Under the pieces are notes generated by a model, which ran no database searches, had not been told where the DNA came from, and worked only from the letters and a program-made list of their open reading frames with translations. Shown here in pieces: positions 1-7,704 of a DNA stretch of 15,273 nucleotides (position 1 is the first letter of the stretch; the number at the start of each line of letters is the position of its first letter). Origin of the DNA: Planctomycetaceae bacterium (GTDB lineage Bacteria > Planctomycetota > MHYJ01 > SBBU01). The position numbers and the translations under genes are program-made. The DNA lies in assembly GCA_005239585.1 (NCBI GenBank), contig SBBU01000052.1, forward strand, positions 1 through 15,273. The letters run 5' to 3'.

Positions 1-1592
1 AAGAGTATATGCGAAAGTTGCTTCGGCGAATCGAGATTGAATTCTTCACCTGCCAGTTCATAGGCTTTCTTCTGAATTTTATCCAGTCTTGCACCAAAAT
101 CATCTGACAAGTTCTCAAGATAATCAGTATCGATTTTTACTCCTGCAATCTCCATATCGGCCAGGACACGGGTGAGAGGCATCTCAACGTCTTTAAGCAG
201 TTCATACAAACCTTCATCCTGCAATTCTTTCGTGAGCTTTGGATAGAGCTCCCAGCATGCCTTGGCATTTTGAGCGGCAAACAAACCCAATTTTTCCTGC
301 GAGATGTTTTGTTCCTTACCGGAGCTAAATAGATCCTTCTGTCCTGCAATGTCGGTGCCGAGGAGTTTCTTATTAATCTTTGGAAGGTCTTGAGGCGCAT
401 CTGGATTTAGGAGATAGGATGCCATCATCAAATCCATGTCGATTTTCTCCAGATGGTGCAATTTGCGGATTGAGACAAGCAATGAATTGACATCGTACGA
501 AATTACTTTGTGTTTAGAGATTTCTTTGATTGAAGCCGTGTCTAAATCATCTTTCTTGATGTAAATAGTTTGTCTTCCATCATGGAATGCAATACCGTCT
601 GGATAGGCCACCATTGGCTCATCTGGAATTATGGCAAAGACTACCACGGTCTCTTGGAGATTTTTAATGTCTTTTGCAAAGCCATGTTTCACATCGATAT
701 CAGTCTGAGCGATCTCTCTTGGCCCTTCGAACTCCCTTTGGAGAGTTGAGAATTCAAGTTGCGTAAAGAGATCTGTTAAAAGCACTCTGTTGGGTTCTTT
801 GATTCTAAAGTCATCTAGTTTGAACTTTAGGTTTAATCTGCATTCGAGCGTCACAAGTTTTCTGGAGAGCAGCAGGTCCTCTTTGCCTGATTCTATAAGA
901 GTTTTCATGCGTGGTGGTGTAATTTTGTCCAGAGATGCGAGCAAATTATCTACCGTGCCGAACTGTTGAATCAGTTTCGCTGCGGTCTTGGCGCCGATCC
1001 CTTTAACTCCGGGAATGTTATCTGAGCTGTCACCCATCAAGGCCTGCAAATCGCGCATTTTTTCTGGCGGCACGCCAAATTTTTCGATTGTCTCCTGAAT
1101 TCCAACAAATCTGTCACGGGTATCATCATAAAGAACCACCCCCGGCGACTCGTCTTTGGACTCTTTTGTGATTAACTGCATGAGGTCCTTATCGAGGGAC
1201 ACTATTATTGATTTCAGTCCGTTTTTAGCGCCTTGTGTAGCCAGTGTGGCGATAATGTCATCAGCCTCATAGTTGTCCATTTCAATTGTGTAGACGTTAA
1301 ATGCCCGGGGAATCTCTTTTATGTACGGAATCTGTACTGAAAGTTCATCTGGCATGGGTGGCCTATGCGCCTTGTATTCCTTGTATAGGTCATTTCGAAA
1401 TGTTTTTTCAGCCTTGTCAAAGACCACAGCAAGATAATCTGGCTTGAGTTGCTTTTGCACGCGAATGAGCATCTTGGAAAACCCCAGCGCTGCATTAGTG
1501 GGCATTCCCTTGGAATTCGTAAGCCTGGGAATCGCATAAAAAGCCCTGTAGAAATATGATGATCCATCAATTATTGCAAATGTCTTTGGCAC
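1..1592 (-). CDS. polA: DNA polymerase I, N-terminal 530 codons (runs off window)
   Basis: DNA polymerase I fills gaps and removes RNA primers during lagging-strand synthesis and excision repair. The frame is open from a GTG at 1592 to the window edge. Residues 1-285 are the 5' nuclease domain: IIDGSSYFYRAFYA near the start, YEADDIIATLA (108-118), VSLDKDLMQL (131-140), and GDSSDNIPGVKGIGAKTAAK (187-206) with the helix-hairpin-helix. Residues about 300-445 occupy the place of the 3'-5' exonuclease, but the DxE metal-binding motif is absent (VVVFAIIPDEP at 316-326). The polymerase domain begins near 460 (LKDVEMPLTRVLADMEIAGV) and the end of the window falls in FNLDSPKQLSHIL. GTG at 1592 is chosen because the frame has a TGA three codons upstream and the nuclease motif follows at once. 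The polymerase active-site motifs lie outside the window. The family call is very secure. Confidence 0.96.
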   Translation of the reverse strand, partial: MPKTFAIIDGSSYFYRAFYAIPRLTNSKGMPTNAALGFSKMLIRVQKQLKPDYLAVVFDKAEKTFRNDLYKEYKAHRPPMPDELSVQIPYIKEIPRAFNVYTIEMDNYEADDIIATLATQGAKNGLKSIIVSLDKDLMQLITKESKDESPGVVLYDDTRDRFVGIQETIEKFGVPPEKMRDLQALMGDSSDNIPGVKGIGAKTAAKLIQQFGTVDNLLASLDKITPPRMKTLIESGKEDLLLSRKLVTLECRLNLKFKLDDFRIKEPNRVLLTDLFTQLEFSTLQREFEGPREIAQTDIDVKHGFAKDIKNLQETVVVFAIIPDEPMVAYPDGIAFHDGRQTIYIKKDDLDTASIKEISKHKVISYDVNSLLVSIRKLHHLEKIDMDLMMASYLLNPDAPQDLPKINKKLLGTDIAGQKDLFSSGKEQNISQEKLGLFAAQNAKACWELYPKLTKELQDEGLYELLKDVEMPLTRVLADMEIAGVKIDTDYLENLSDDFGARLDKIQKKAYELAGEEFNLDSPKQLSHIL

Positions 1593-1601
1593 AGAATTTC
1601 A

Positions 1602-1631
1602 ATAATATGCCACAAATCTTTTAAAAAACAA
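1602..1631 (-). promoter_or_regulatory. Putative sigma-70 promoter of polA, possibly leaderless
   Basis: On the minus strand TTGTTT (1631-1626) is followed after 18 bases by TATTAT (1607-1602). Transcription would start within a base or two of the GTG at 1592, and no Shine-Dalgarno sequence is visible before that GTG, so a leaderless message is possible. This rests on a consensus match only, in AT-rich DNA. Confidence 0.4.
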
Positions 1632-1738
1632 GGTCTTTTAGAGGTGATTTCATTGGACGGATGTTTGACGAAAAAATCGAGCGCAACGGGTATTTGCTTG
1701 TCTTTGCCGTAAGAAAAGTTTTTAATGCCATTACAATT

Positions 1739-2284
1739 ATGGATGAACAGTTGTTGGTCCAGGCTGCAATCAGAGGCGATGAGCAGGCCTATTCAGTATT
1801 GGTTCGTAAGTATTCGTTAAGGCTGTTAAATTATGTTAGAAAAAAAACAAGAGATGCTGATGCAAGTGAGGACATTGTGCAGGAGGCGTTTATCAGGGCT
1901 TATCAGCTGCGGCACAGATGCACCAGACCAGAGGGATTTGGGAGCTGGCTCTTTGAAATTACTCGCAATTGCCTCAGGGAATGGTATAGAAGTAGAAAAC
2001 AGTTGCAGAAGGTGGTCGATAGTTTAACTGAAGAGAAGGAATATAATGAGTTTGTTTATGAAAAAGACGACTCGGAAATCTGGTCTGATGCACTGGAGAA
2101 ATCACTCTCGAAATTGCCAGATGAGTTAAGAAGGATCCTTATAATGAAATTTGAACATGGTATGACATGCAATGAGATTGCAGAAGTTCTGCAGAGAACT
2201 GTAAATACAGTTACTAAAGACCTCTCTAGGGCCTATCAAGAATTGAAAAAGATTATGAAACTATCTGTAGAAGGTGGATTATGA
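1739..2284 (+). CDS. ECF-type RNA polymerase sigma factor (module 1)
   Basis: A group 4 sigma factor that directs RNA polymerase to a small regulon. From Met at 1739 it is 181 residues, a normal ECF size. Region 2 spans about 14-85 (DEQAYSVLVRKY, DASEDIVQEAFIRAYQ, GFGSWLFEITRNCLREWYRS) and region 4 about 118-172 (LSKLPDELRRILIMKFEHGM, CNEIAEVLQRTVNTVTKDLS, the helix-turn-helix). An in-frame ATG at 1661 would add 26 residues (MFDEKIERNGYLLVFAVRKV...). Neither start has a well-placed ribosome binding site: GAGGTG at 1641-1646 is 14 bases from 1661. The start at 1739 fits the family better. The stop TGA overlaps the next start (ATGA at 2281-2284), so the partner anti-sigma factor is translationally coupled. 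If that UGA were read through, a TAA follows four codons later. Confidence 0.93.
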   Translation: MDEQLLVQAAIRGDEQAYSVLVRKYSLRLLNYVRKKTRDADASEDIVQEAFIRAYQLRHRCTRPEGFGSWLFEITRNCLREWYRSRKQLQKVVDSLTEEKEYNEFVYEKDDSEIWSDALEKSLSKLPDELRRILIMKFEHGMTCNEIAEVLQRTVNTVTKDLSRAYQELKKIMKLSVEGGL

Positions 2285-3624
2285 AATGTGATGATGTAAT
2301 TGAATCACTTGATCTTTATCTCTCTGGTGAGTTGGAGCAGGACAAGGCAAAAAATATTTCCAGTCACGTATCTTCTTGCCCCACTTGTGCTAATAAATTG
2401 GATGAAGAGAAACATTTCATGGATAAAATTACTGTTGCCTTTTCTCAAAGAGCTAAACGTAATGAAATTGAACAGAATGTCCTTTGGGCTATGAAGCAAT
2501 CCAAAGTAAGAAAGATAGCGATCCTATCAGGATGTGCAGCGGCCTTGTTGGTTTTAATGGTTGGTGCTTATTTTTTGTTTACACAAAGTAAGACCTGGCG
2601 CGAGTATGAACAGGTAGGGTGGCGTCAAACCAAGTTAATTACACCTCGCTATGAGCATGCAGCGACGGTGCTTAATGATGGCAGGCTTTTAATTACAAGT
2701 GGATTTAATCCAAATGCGCAGGAGTATATCAGAGATTGTGATATTTATGATCCTAGGACGGAGACATGGACTAAGACTGGAAAACTAAACAAAGGTCGCT
2801 CCAAACACAATGCGATATCACTTTACGATGGTAAAGTTTTGGTTGTCGGAGGCTGGTCTGGTCAGGCTGAACTTACTTGCGAAGTATGGGACCCTAAAAC
2901 AGATATATGGAGCTATGTGGGTTCGACCAAGTATGCCAGGGGTACTAACTCAGTGGTTCTTCTATCAAATGGAAAGATACTTGCAGTAGGAAGTTCTGAT
3001 GATGGGCATAATGATGGCGGGATTTGTGAGTTGTACGATCCAGAAACCTCTTCTTGGACTCAGACTGGTAAATTAAATCACACTAGACTGGGACCTTCTG
3101 TTGTGTTACTTACTTCAGGGAATGTCCTCGTGGCAGGGGGGTATAACAAAAAAGAGGGGGCATTAAATTCTTGTGAACTTTATGACCCTAAGACAGGTGC
3201 GTGGAGTGTTACTGGAACGATGAGCGAACAAAGAATTAATCATACAGTAACATTGCTGCCATCTGGTAAGGTATTGATGGCAGGGGGGACATCGGCTACT
3301 TGCGAATTGTATGACCCTAAGACTGCAAAATGGTCCCCTACAGGGTCAATGTCTGCCTATAGGTATCTACATACAGCTACACTGTTGCCAGATGGTAAGG
3401 TTATGGTAGTGGGTGGAATCGGATATGATCAAAATGAATCTATTGGCCAGTGTGAATTATGGGACCCCAAGACTGGTAAATGGTATATCGATAGCACTCT
3501 AGTTACACCGCGTTTTCAACATACTGCGAGCCTAGTTGGCAACCGACTTGTCGTGGTGTGCGGAAGGAGAAACGTAGCAGCTAGTTCCGAGACACTCGAT
3601 TCTTGCGAGATGTTGCTTCGCTAG
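2281..3624 (+). CDS. Membrane anti-sigma factor with kelch beta-propeller ectodomain
   Basis: Probable inhibitor of the upstream sigma factor. Residues 1-40 are a zinc-binding anti-sigma domain (zf-HC2 type): C3, H29, C33 and C36, with HVSSCPTC as the core. Residues 79-100 are one hydrophobic membrane span (IAILSGCAAALLVLMVGAYF). The rest lies outside the cytoplasm and consists of kelch-like repeats of 43-51 residues, each with R-x-x-H-x-A/T near the start, DGK-V-L-V-x-GG in the middle, and C-E-L-Y-D-P-K-T-x-x-W at the end. Seven repeat cysteines are seen (153, 200, 249, 298, 341, 391, 442). The last repeat lacks the final W strand, while KTWREYEQVGW (104-114) just after the membrane looks like that missing strand, so a closed seven-bladed propeller is likely. 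AAGGTGG at 2271-2277 serves as a close ribosome binding site. The ligand is unknown. Confidence 0.9.
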   Translation: MKCDDVIESLDLYLSGELEQDKAKNISSHVSSCPTCANKLDEEKHFMDKITVAFSQRAKRNEIEQNVLWAMKQSKVRKIAILSGCAAALLVLMVGAYFLFTQSKTWREYEQVGWRQTKLITPRYEHAATVLNDGRLLITSGFNPNAQEYIRDCDIYDPRTETWTKTGKLNKGRSKHNAISLYDGKVLVVGGWSGQAELTCEVWDPKTDIWSYVGSTKYARGTNSVVLLSNGKILAVGSSDDGHNDGGICELYDPETSSWTQTGKLNHTRLGPSVVLLTSGNVLVAGGYNKKEGALNSCELYDPKTGAWSVTGTMSEQRINHTVTLLPSGKVLMAGGTSATCELYDPKTAKWSPTGSMSAYRYLHTATLLPDGKVMVVGGIGYDQNESIGQCELWDPKTGKWYIDSTLVTPRFQHTASLVGNRLVVVCGRRNVAASSETLDSCEMLLR

Positions 3625-3721
3625 CTTTGCTATATTTCTGATCTCCCTATTTGTTCATACATACTAAAATCTGCCGTAAAACAATTCTTTTTTGCCATAA
3701 CAAATATGTGAACAGTTTTTT

Positions 3722-3727
3722 GGAGGT
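3722..3727 (+). promoter_or_regulatory. Ribosome binding site of the M64-type protease
   Basis: GGAGGT lies six bases before ATG 3734 and fixes that start. The 109-base gap after the anti-sigma gene shows no clear promoter or terminator, so co-transcription is possible. Confidence 0.7.
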
Positions 3728-3733
3728 AATGAA

Positions 3734-5728
3734 ATGAATAGAAAAGAATCTTGGATAGCTGGGTTAATGGTCACTTGGACATTTCTGCTGCCTGCAGCAG
3801 GTCTGACAACAAACAATACTATCGTAAAAGAATCGATAGGTACTATAACATTTGGCACGCCTGAATTTGAAACAATTTTAAACAACGGACTTGTTAAAGA
3901 CAATATTGATCTTGTTTTTGTAGGCGATGGATATACCTCTTCCCAAATGACAGAGTACAAGAATGATGTTACCACACTTTATAACCATATTTTCAGCATA
4001 GAGCCATTTAGTTCCAAACAAAGTCGTTTTAATGTCTATAGAATAAATGCGGTCTCAATACAGGCAGGGAGCGATCACCCCGATCAAAACATATATGTTA
4101 ACACAGCATTCGATACATATTATGTAGGGAAACAGATTAGAACAGACAATAGGGTTAATCTGGATATTGCCAAGTCAAAGGCGCCTGCAGCAGATATAGT
4201 TATCATGGTAGTAAATGATTCAACATATGGAGGTTCAGGAGGGTATCCGTCTATTGGTTATAACGGTACATGGATGAAGGAGGTTGGTGCGCATGAGTTC
4301 GGCCATTACTTTGCAAAGTTGGAAGACGAATCTGCGCAGGGTAGCACAGGAACTTATAGCGGACCAGAGTTAGTGGCTCCAAATGTAACAATTAATACAG
4401 ATCCAGCTACTTCAAAATGGAAGCATTTATTAGGTACAGATCCATTGACAGGTGCACAGATTGGTTTTTTCGAGGGAGCAGCTCTCTATTTGAAAGGGGC
4501 TTACAGACCAACATTTAACAATTGTATGATGAATGAATTCAAAAATTATTTCTGCGCTGTTTGTAGGGAACGAATTTCGTATGTAATCGACCAGTTTTCT
4601 GAACAAGGCCCACCTAAAAAACCTACTATGCCATCAGGACCAGCAAATGGGGGAGTGAACCAATCACTCAAGTACTCGACAGTCTCGAATGCCTTTGACG
4701 TTGGATACGTGTTTTACATCTTTGATTGGGGTGATGGAACTACTTCAGCTACACAATGGATTCCATCAGGGGTAGCTGCCTCTATGAGTCATGCCTGGAC
4801 AAGTCCAGGTACTTACACTGTAAAGGTAAAAGCAATTGATGATCTAGATAATGCTGAACGTACTAGTCTTTCCTCCGATTGGTCAGATTCAATCCAGGTA
4901 ACGATATCTGGTGTTGAGCTAGCTCTAACTGTTTATGGTGATACTAGGGGGTGGTATGGGGAAACTCGAAACCAGAGGGCCCTAGTGGTAAATAATGGAG
5001 TTGCATCGAGTTCACAGACAGGCATGAAAGTCTATTTTTCAAGAGATGAGCTATTAGATTCAGGAGATATATTGGTAGGGAGTTATTCAGTTCCTGCGCT
5101 AGCACCATCAGCAAGTGTAAGGATAGATTATGCGTTTTCACTCCCCTCGAGTTGGCCGCAGAGGATGGTCTATGTACTGGCAGTTGTAGATCCTGATAAT
5201 AAAATTTCAGAGATAGATGAGACAAACAACACAAAGTACCGCTCGATAGGATATGGGAAGATGCCCTATGATGTAGATGGGAGTGGGCTTGTAACAGTTT
5301 CAGATACCAATGAAGTCGTTCAGGCCTATTTTACAGGTCCAGGAGACCTCAAGTGGAATTCAAGTGCGGACACAACTCGTGACGGTATCATACGAATCGA
5401 AGATATACTTGCAGCAAACAATCATTATTTAGAGGTAGACAGCCAGGTGGAGCTACATGCGAGTGTGAGCGCAACGACGATAATGGCAGGACAGACAGTA
5501 AAATTCACATACGAAGCACATTATTTCTATGGATCGGTGGCAGTCTTAATAGATCCAGATTCGAATGTGAGCAGCGGATGGGATTTTAACAGTGGTACGG
5601 TGGCGAATGAGACCAAGGGGACATGGAGTTTCAAGTACAATACAAAAGGAACATACACGGCAAAGGTACTAGGGTGGGATTCCAACTGGAAGACAGAGAC
5701 AGCGATATTTACCATAACGGTGCAGTAA
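3734..5728 (+). CDS. Secreted M64-type zinc metalloprotease with PKD, CARDB and dockerin domains
   Basis: Predicted exported zinc endopeptidase of 664 residues. Residues 1-23 are a signal peptide (LMVTWTFLLPAAGL). Residues about 55-285 are the peptidase: DLVFVGDGYTSSQM (59-72) is characteristic of the M64 (IgA peptidase) family, and HEFGHYFAKLEDE (187-199) gives HExxH, with D198 as the likely third zinc ligand. A PKD-like domain follows at about 297-392 (FDWGDGTTSAT, HAWTSPGTYTVKVKAID), then a CARDB-like domain at 395-505 (VDPDNKISEIDETNNT). A dockerin-like pair of calcium loops sits at 512-565 (DVDGSGLVTVSD, DTTRDGIIRIED), and a last beta domain at 570-664 (GTYTAKVLGWDSNWKTETA). The adhesive modules suggest action at the cell surface or in a protein complex. 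It sits behind a sigma/anti-sigma pair and is a candidate target of it. The TAA overlaps the next ATG. Confidence 0.9.
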   Translation: MNRKESWIAGLMVTWTFLLPAAGLTTNNTIVKESIGTITFGTPEFETILNNGLVKDNIDLVFVGDGYTSSQMTEYKNDVTTLYNHIFSIEPFSSKQSRFNVYRINAVSIQAGSDHPDQNIYVNTAFDTYYVGKQIRTDNRVNLDIAKSKAPAADIVIMVVNDSTYGGSGGYPSIGYNGTWMKEVGAHEFGHYFAKLEDESAQGSTGTYSGPELVAPNVTINTDPATSKWKHLLGTDPLTGAQIGFFEGAALYLKGAYRPTFNNCMMNEFKNYFCAVCRERISYVIDQFSEQGPPKKPTMPSGPANGGVNQSLKYSTVSNAFDVGYVFYIFDWGDGTTSATQWIPSGVAASMSHAWTSPGTYTVKVKAIDDLDNAERTSLSSDWSDSIQVTISGVELALTVYGDTRGWYGETRNQRALVVNNGVASSSQTGMKVYFSRDELLDSGDILVGSYSVPALAPSASVRIDYAFSLPSSWPQRMVYVLAVVDPDNKISEIDETNNTKYRSIGYGKMPYDVDGSGLVTVSDTNEVVQAYFTGPGDLKWNSSADTTRDGIIRIEDILAANNHYLEVDSQVELHASVSATTIMAGQTVKFTYEAHYFYGSVAVLIDPDSNVSSGWDFNSGTVANETKGTWSFKYNTKGTYTAKVLGWDSNWKTETAIFTITVQ

Positions 5729-6159
5729 TGACGAAGAGACTAGGCCTGGCAACGCTGATTCTAGCCGCGTACACATTGATTGCCATAGCATTTGGATCAT
5801 TTGCAGATTCAAGAGATACGGAAGAGATCAGGGAGAGCAATAAACATGGTAAGCGTGAAGAGACTGATAAAAAAGAGGTAAAAGAGACCAAAGATATAAC
5901 AGCAGCTGAGATAGAGGAGTTTTTGAAAGGAAAAGAGTTGCCAGACACATGTACCAAGAGGCATGAAAAGGCGGAGGAGAGCCGTCGGAAGATAGAGAAG
6001 GTCTTTAGTGAGTTACTATCGCAGCAAGCAGTGGTGGGAGAAGAAGAGCGATATCAGATCATGAAGAGGCTTTTAGAGGTCTGCAAGGAAGATATAGAAC
6101 AGTTACCACCGCTAGAGAGGAAGCTCTTAGAGGAGCAGATGAACCGACTAGGCAAATAG
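5728..6159 (+). CDS. Small secreted or anchored helical protein, function unknown
   Basis: I do not recognise a family. From ATG 5728 the product has 143 residues. Residues 1-27 form a signal peptide or an uncleaved anchor (LGLATLILAAYTLIAIAFGS). The rest is highly charged and Glu/Lys-rich, with long predicted helices (AEESRRKIEKVFSELLSQQA, RYQIMKRLLEVCKEDIEQ) and two cysteines (C75, C119). ATG 5728 is chosen because it overlaps the protease stop (TAATG) and is followed directly by the hydrophobic segment; the same frame is open further upstream inside the protease gene, but that would bury the signal sequence. The tight coupling suggests that it works with the protease, for example as a chaperone, inhibitor or anchor; this is inference only. 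Confidence 0.75.
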   Translation: MTKRLGLATLILAAYTLIAIAFGSFADSRDTEEIRESNKHGKREETDKKEVKETKDITAAEIEEFLKGKELPDTCTKRHEKAEESRRKIEKVFSELLSQQAVVGEEERYQIMKRLLEVCKEDIEQLPPLERKLLEEQMNRLGK

Positions 6160-6294
6160 CTAGCCAGAACTCGGGTTTTTTTATGCAACTGTGGTAAGCA
6201 TTCATGGGTCTAACACAGGTCAGACTTGCTATTATCACTAGAGTCGTAAACAGGGTCAACCTTATAACACGTATAGTATAACAGCTCAGTAGGC

Positions 6295-7506
6295 TTAGCG
6301 CATGCCAGGAAAAAAGCTGACGTGATTTTTAGAAAGCTGCATAGTTAGCGCAAAGATAGCAGTGACATAAGGCTCGCCGATATCATCTGTATGAGTCCTT
6401 CTACCCTTGGTCATGTAATCGTTTAGCCCACTAGGTTCATCAGCAAGCTGAGTGAAACTGCCATTTTTTTTCTGAAATTTTAGAATCTTTGGGATGTATA
6501 ACTTTTTGAACTTTTCCCATTCTTCATTGCCTAAGAGGTGCGATGCCATTGCTCCCCAGAAGACTGAGATGTTAGATATGTAGAAGAAACAGAGATCATC
6601 CATGTGTTTTTTTGTCAAGTCAGCTAGATGTTTGTAGATATCCTCCTTTTGTTTCTCGATGAGATAAAGGGCGATTAGGGCACAGATGCTGCGACTCACG
6701 CACATTTTTGGTTGGAGCTTACCTTCTATCGCCATAGTTTTGACTGCGTAGATAAGACCTCCGCTTTTTATCTCGCATTGTTTGTAGTACTCAAAGGCCT
6801 TTTCGAAGAAATCGTTATCAATTTTCAATCCGTCAATCGAGGTTCGTTTTGCGAAAGATAAGGTAAGTATTGCCCAATTTGTTGGTGCTACGGCTACATC
6901 TGAAGATACACCTTTGTTGCTATTTTCGTATGGAGCAGCGCCTTGTTTGAAATGACCATCCTTGGCTCGAAGAGGTTCAAAGTACGTGACGAGTTTTTTA
7001 ATCGCCTCTGCATCTTTAGGATCCTTTTCGAGTCGATATAGCTCACATAGAAATAAAAGGCACATACCAATTGACCAGAGGTTTCTACTTGCTGGTGAAC
7101 TGCCAATCCGACCTGTATCCTTTGCCTGACCATCTATAACCCATGTTCGAACAAATTCCTGTGCCTTTTTTATGTTTTCCTTAAATTTACCTTTTGTTGT
7201 TGTACTTCCTTCAGCAAGAAAGGCAAGACCACAGGCAGCTGCTGCCATACATTGTGTTGAAATTCCCATTTTCTTTTGCTCTCCAAAGCCAGACCACTCG
7301 CATCCCGGCCAGTTGCCGTCCTTTTGTTGAGTTTCTTTCAAAAACCCGAGTGCCTTGTCAATTGCTTCCTTGCAGAGAGAGCATTCATTTGGGCATTTTT
7401 CAGTAACCGTATGACTTTGTTTTTCTCCCTGAGGTGATTGAAATGTTGACGCAAGCAGGAGTAAAAAACCAAATGAGAGAATTTTGCTAGACATATAGGA
7501 AACCAT
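6295..7506 (-). CDS. Secreted alpha/alpha-toroid (prenyltransferase/squalene-cyclase-like repeat) protein
   Basis: A 403-residue exported protein of the prenyltransferase/squalene-oxidase repeat fold. Met1 or Met5 (7494) may be the start; neither has a good ribosome binding site. A signal peptide covers about 7-20 (KILSFGFLLLLASTF). Helical repeats follow: EAIDKALGFLKETQQKDGNW (47-66), STQCMAAAACGLAFLAEGS (83-101), APTNWAILTLSFAKRT (207-222), LKFQKKNGSF (342-351), and PYVTAIFALTMQ (379-390). The C-terminus FFPGMR resembles the short aromatic-Pro ending of similar secreted proteins in planctomycetes. The acidic DxDD motif of squalene-hopene cyclases is absent, so cyclase activity is not supported. 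A Cys cluster (CPNECSLC, 38-45) lies just after the signal peptide. The gene is convergent with the protease operon and starts 88 bases beyond the RNA region. Its function is unknown. Confidence 0.85.
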   Translation of the reverse strand: MVSYMSSKILSFGFLLLLASTFQSPQGEKQSHTVTEKCPNECSLCKEAIDKALGFLKETQQKDGNWPGCEWSGFGEQKKMGISTQCMAAAACGLAFLAEGSTTTKGKFKENIKKAQEFVRTWVIDGQAKDTGRIGSSPASRNLWSIGMCLLFLCELYRLEKDPKDAEAIKKLVTYFEPLRAKDGHFKQGAAPYENSNKGVSSDVAVAPTNWAILTLSFAKRTSIDGLKIDNDFFEKAFEYYKQCEIKSGGLIYAVKTMAIEGKLQPKMCVSRSICALIALYLIEKQKEDIYKHLADLTKKHMDDLCFFYISNISVFWGAMASHLLGNEEWEKFKKLYIPKILKFQKKNGSFTQLADEPSGLNDYMTKGRRTHTDDIGEPYVTAIFALTMQLSKNHVSFFPGMR

Positions 7507-7593
7507 GCGAAATTAACTGGGAATTACCCATTACTGAAATAATCATTAAAGCACAATTGAACAATCTGTAGTTATTCAATCATAAAATCCCAC

Positions 7594-7615
7594 TGGAGGC
7601 GAGGGGAATCGAACC
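7594..7615 (-). repeat. Second, imperfect copy of the tmRNA 3' end (attachment-site-like)
   Basis: These 22 bases match the 3'-terminal 22 bases of the tmRNA gene (7705-7726) at 20 positions; the only difference is an AG/GA swap. Read on the minus strand it holds a T-loop sequence (GGTTCGATTCC) and an acceptor strand CGCCTCC with discriminator A. The sequence upstream of the T-loop cannot pair to make a T-stem, so this is not a tRNA gene. The 3' end of ssrA is a well-known target of site-specific integrases, so an att remnant is one explanation; no integrase is present in the window. Confidence 0.7.
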
Positions 7616-7645
7616 GTGCAGCAGTGCCTTCGGCACGCTGCACGG
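7614..7645. repeat. Palindrome A, REP-like hairpin
   Basis: The outer stem CCGTGCAGC (7614-7622) pairs with GCTGCACGG (7637-7645), 9 bp. A single A (7623) is bulged, the inner stem GTGCC/GGCAC is 5 bp, and the loop is TTC (7629-7631). It abuts palindrome B and shares its GG (7644-7645) with that stem. No T-run follows on either strand, so it is not a standard intrinsic terminator. Confidence 0.85.
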
Positions 7646-7677
7646 CCGTGAACCGTGCTTAGCACTGGTTCACGGCC
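7644..7677. repeat. Palindrome B, inverted relative of palindrome A
   Basis: The outer stem GGCCGTGAACC (7644-7654) pairs perfectly over 11 bp with GGTTCACGGCC (7667-7677). The inner stem GTGC/GCAC is 4 bp, the loop is TTA (7659-7661), and one T (7666) is bulged on the opposite side to palindrome A. Reverse-complemented, it aligns with A through GTG, then four variable bases, then AGTGC, loop, GCAC, four compensating bases and CAC. Confidence 0.88.
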
Positions 7678-7704
7678 CCATATTTCACAAATCAACTCAT
7701 TTCT

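Noticed and set aside
1661..1738. N-terminal extension of sigma factor 1 from ATG 1661
   Set aside because: The extra 26 residues are hydrophobic and atypical for ECF factors; the normal family N-terminus starts at Met 1739. The choice is not certain.
6160..6182. Intrinsic terminator after the small secreted protein
   Set aside because: A run of seven T (6176-6182) is present, but no stable stem precedes it.
6295..7506. Squalene-hopene cyclase
   Set aside because: Only the toroid repeats match; the DxDD catalytic motif is missing, and the protein is short and secreted.
7594..7677. A tRNA gene upstream of the second CGCCTCCA
   Set aside because: No T-stem, anticodon arm or 5' acceptor strand can be formed; hairpins occupy the place.
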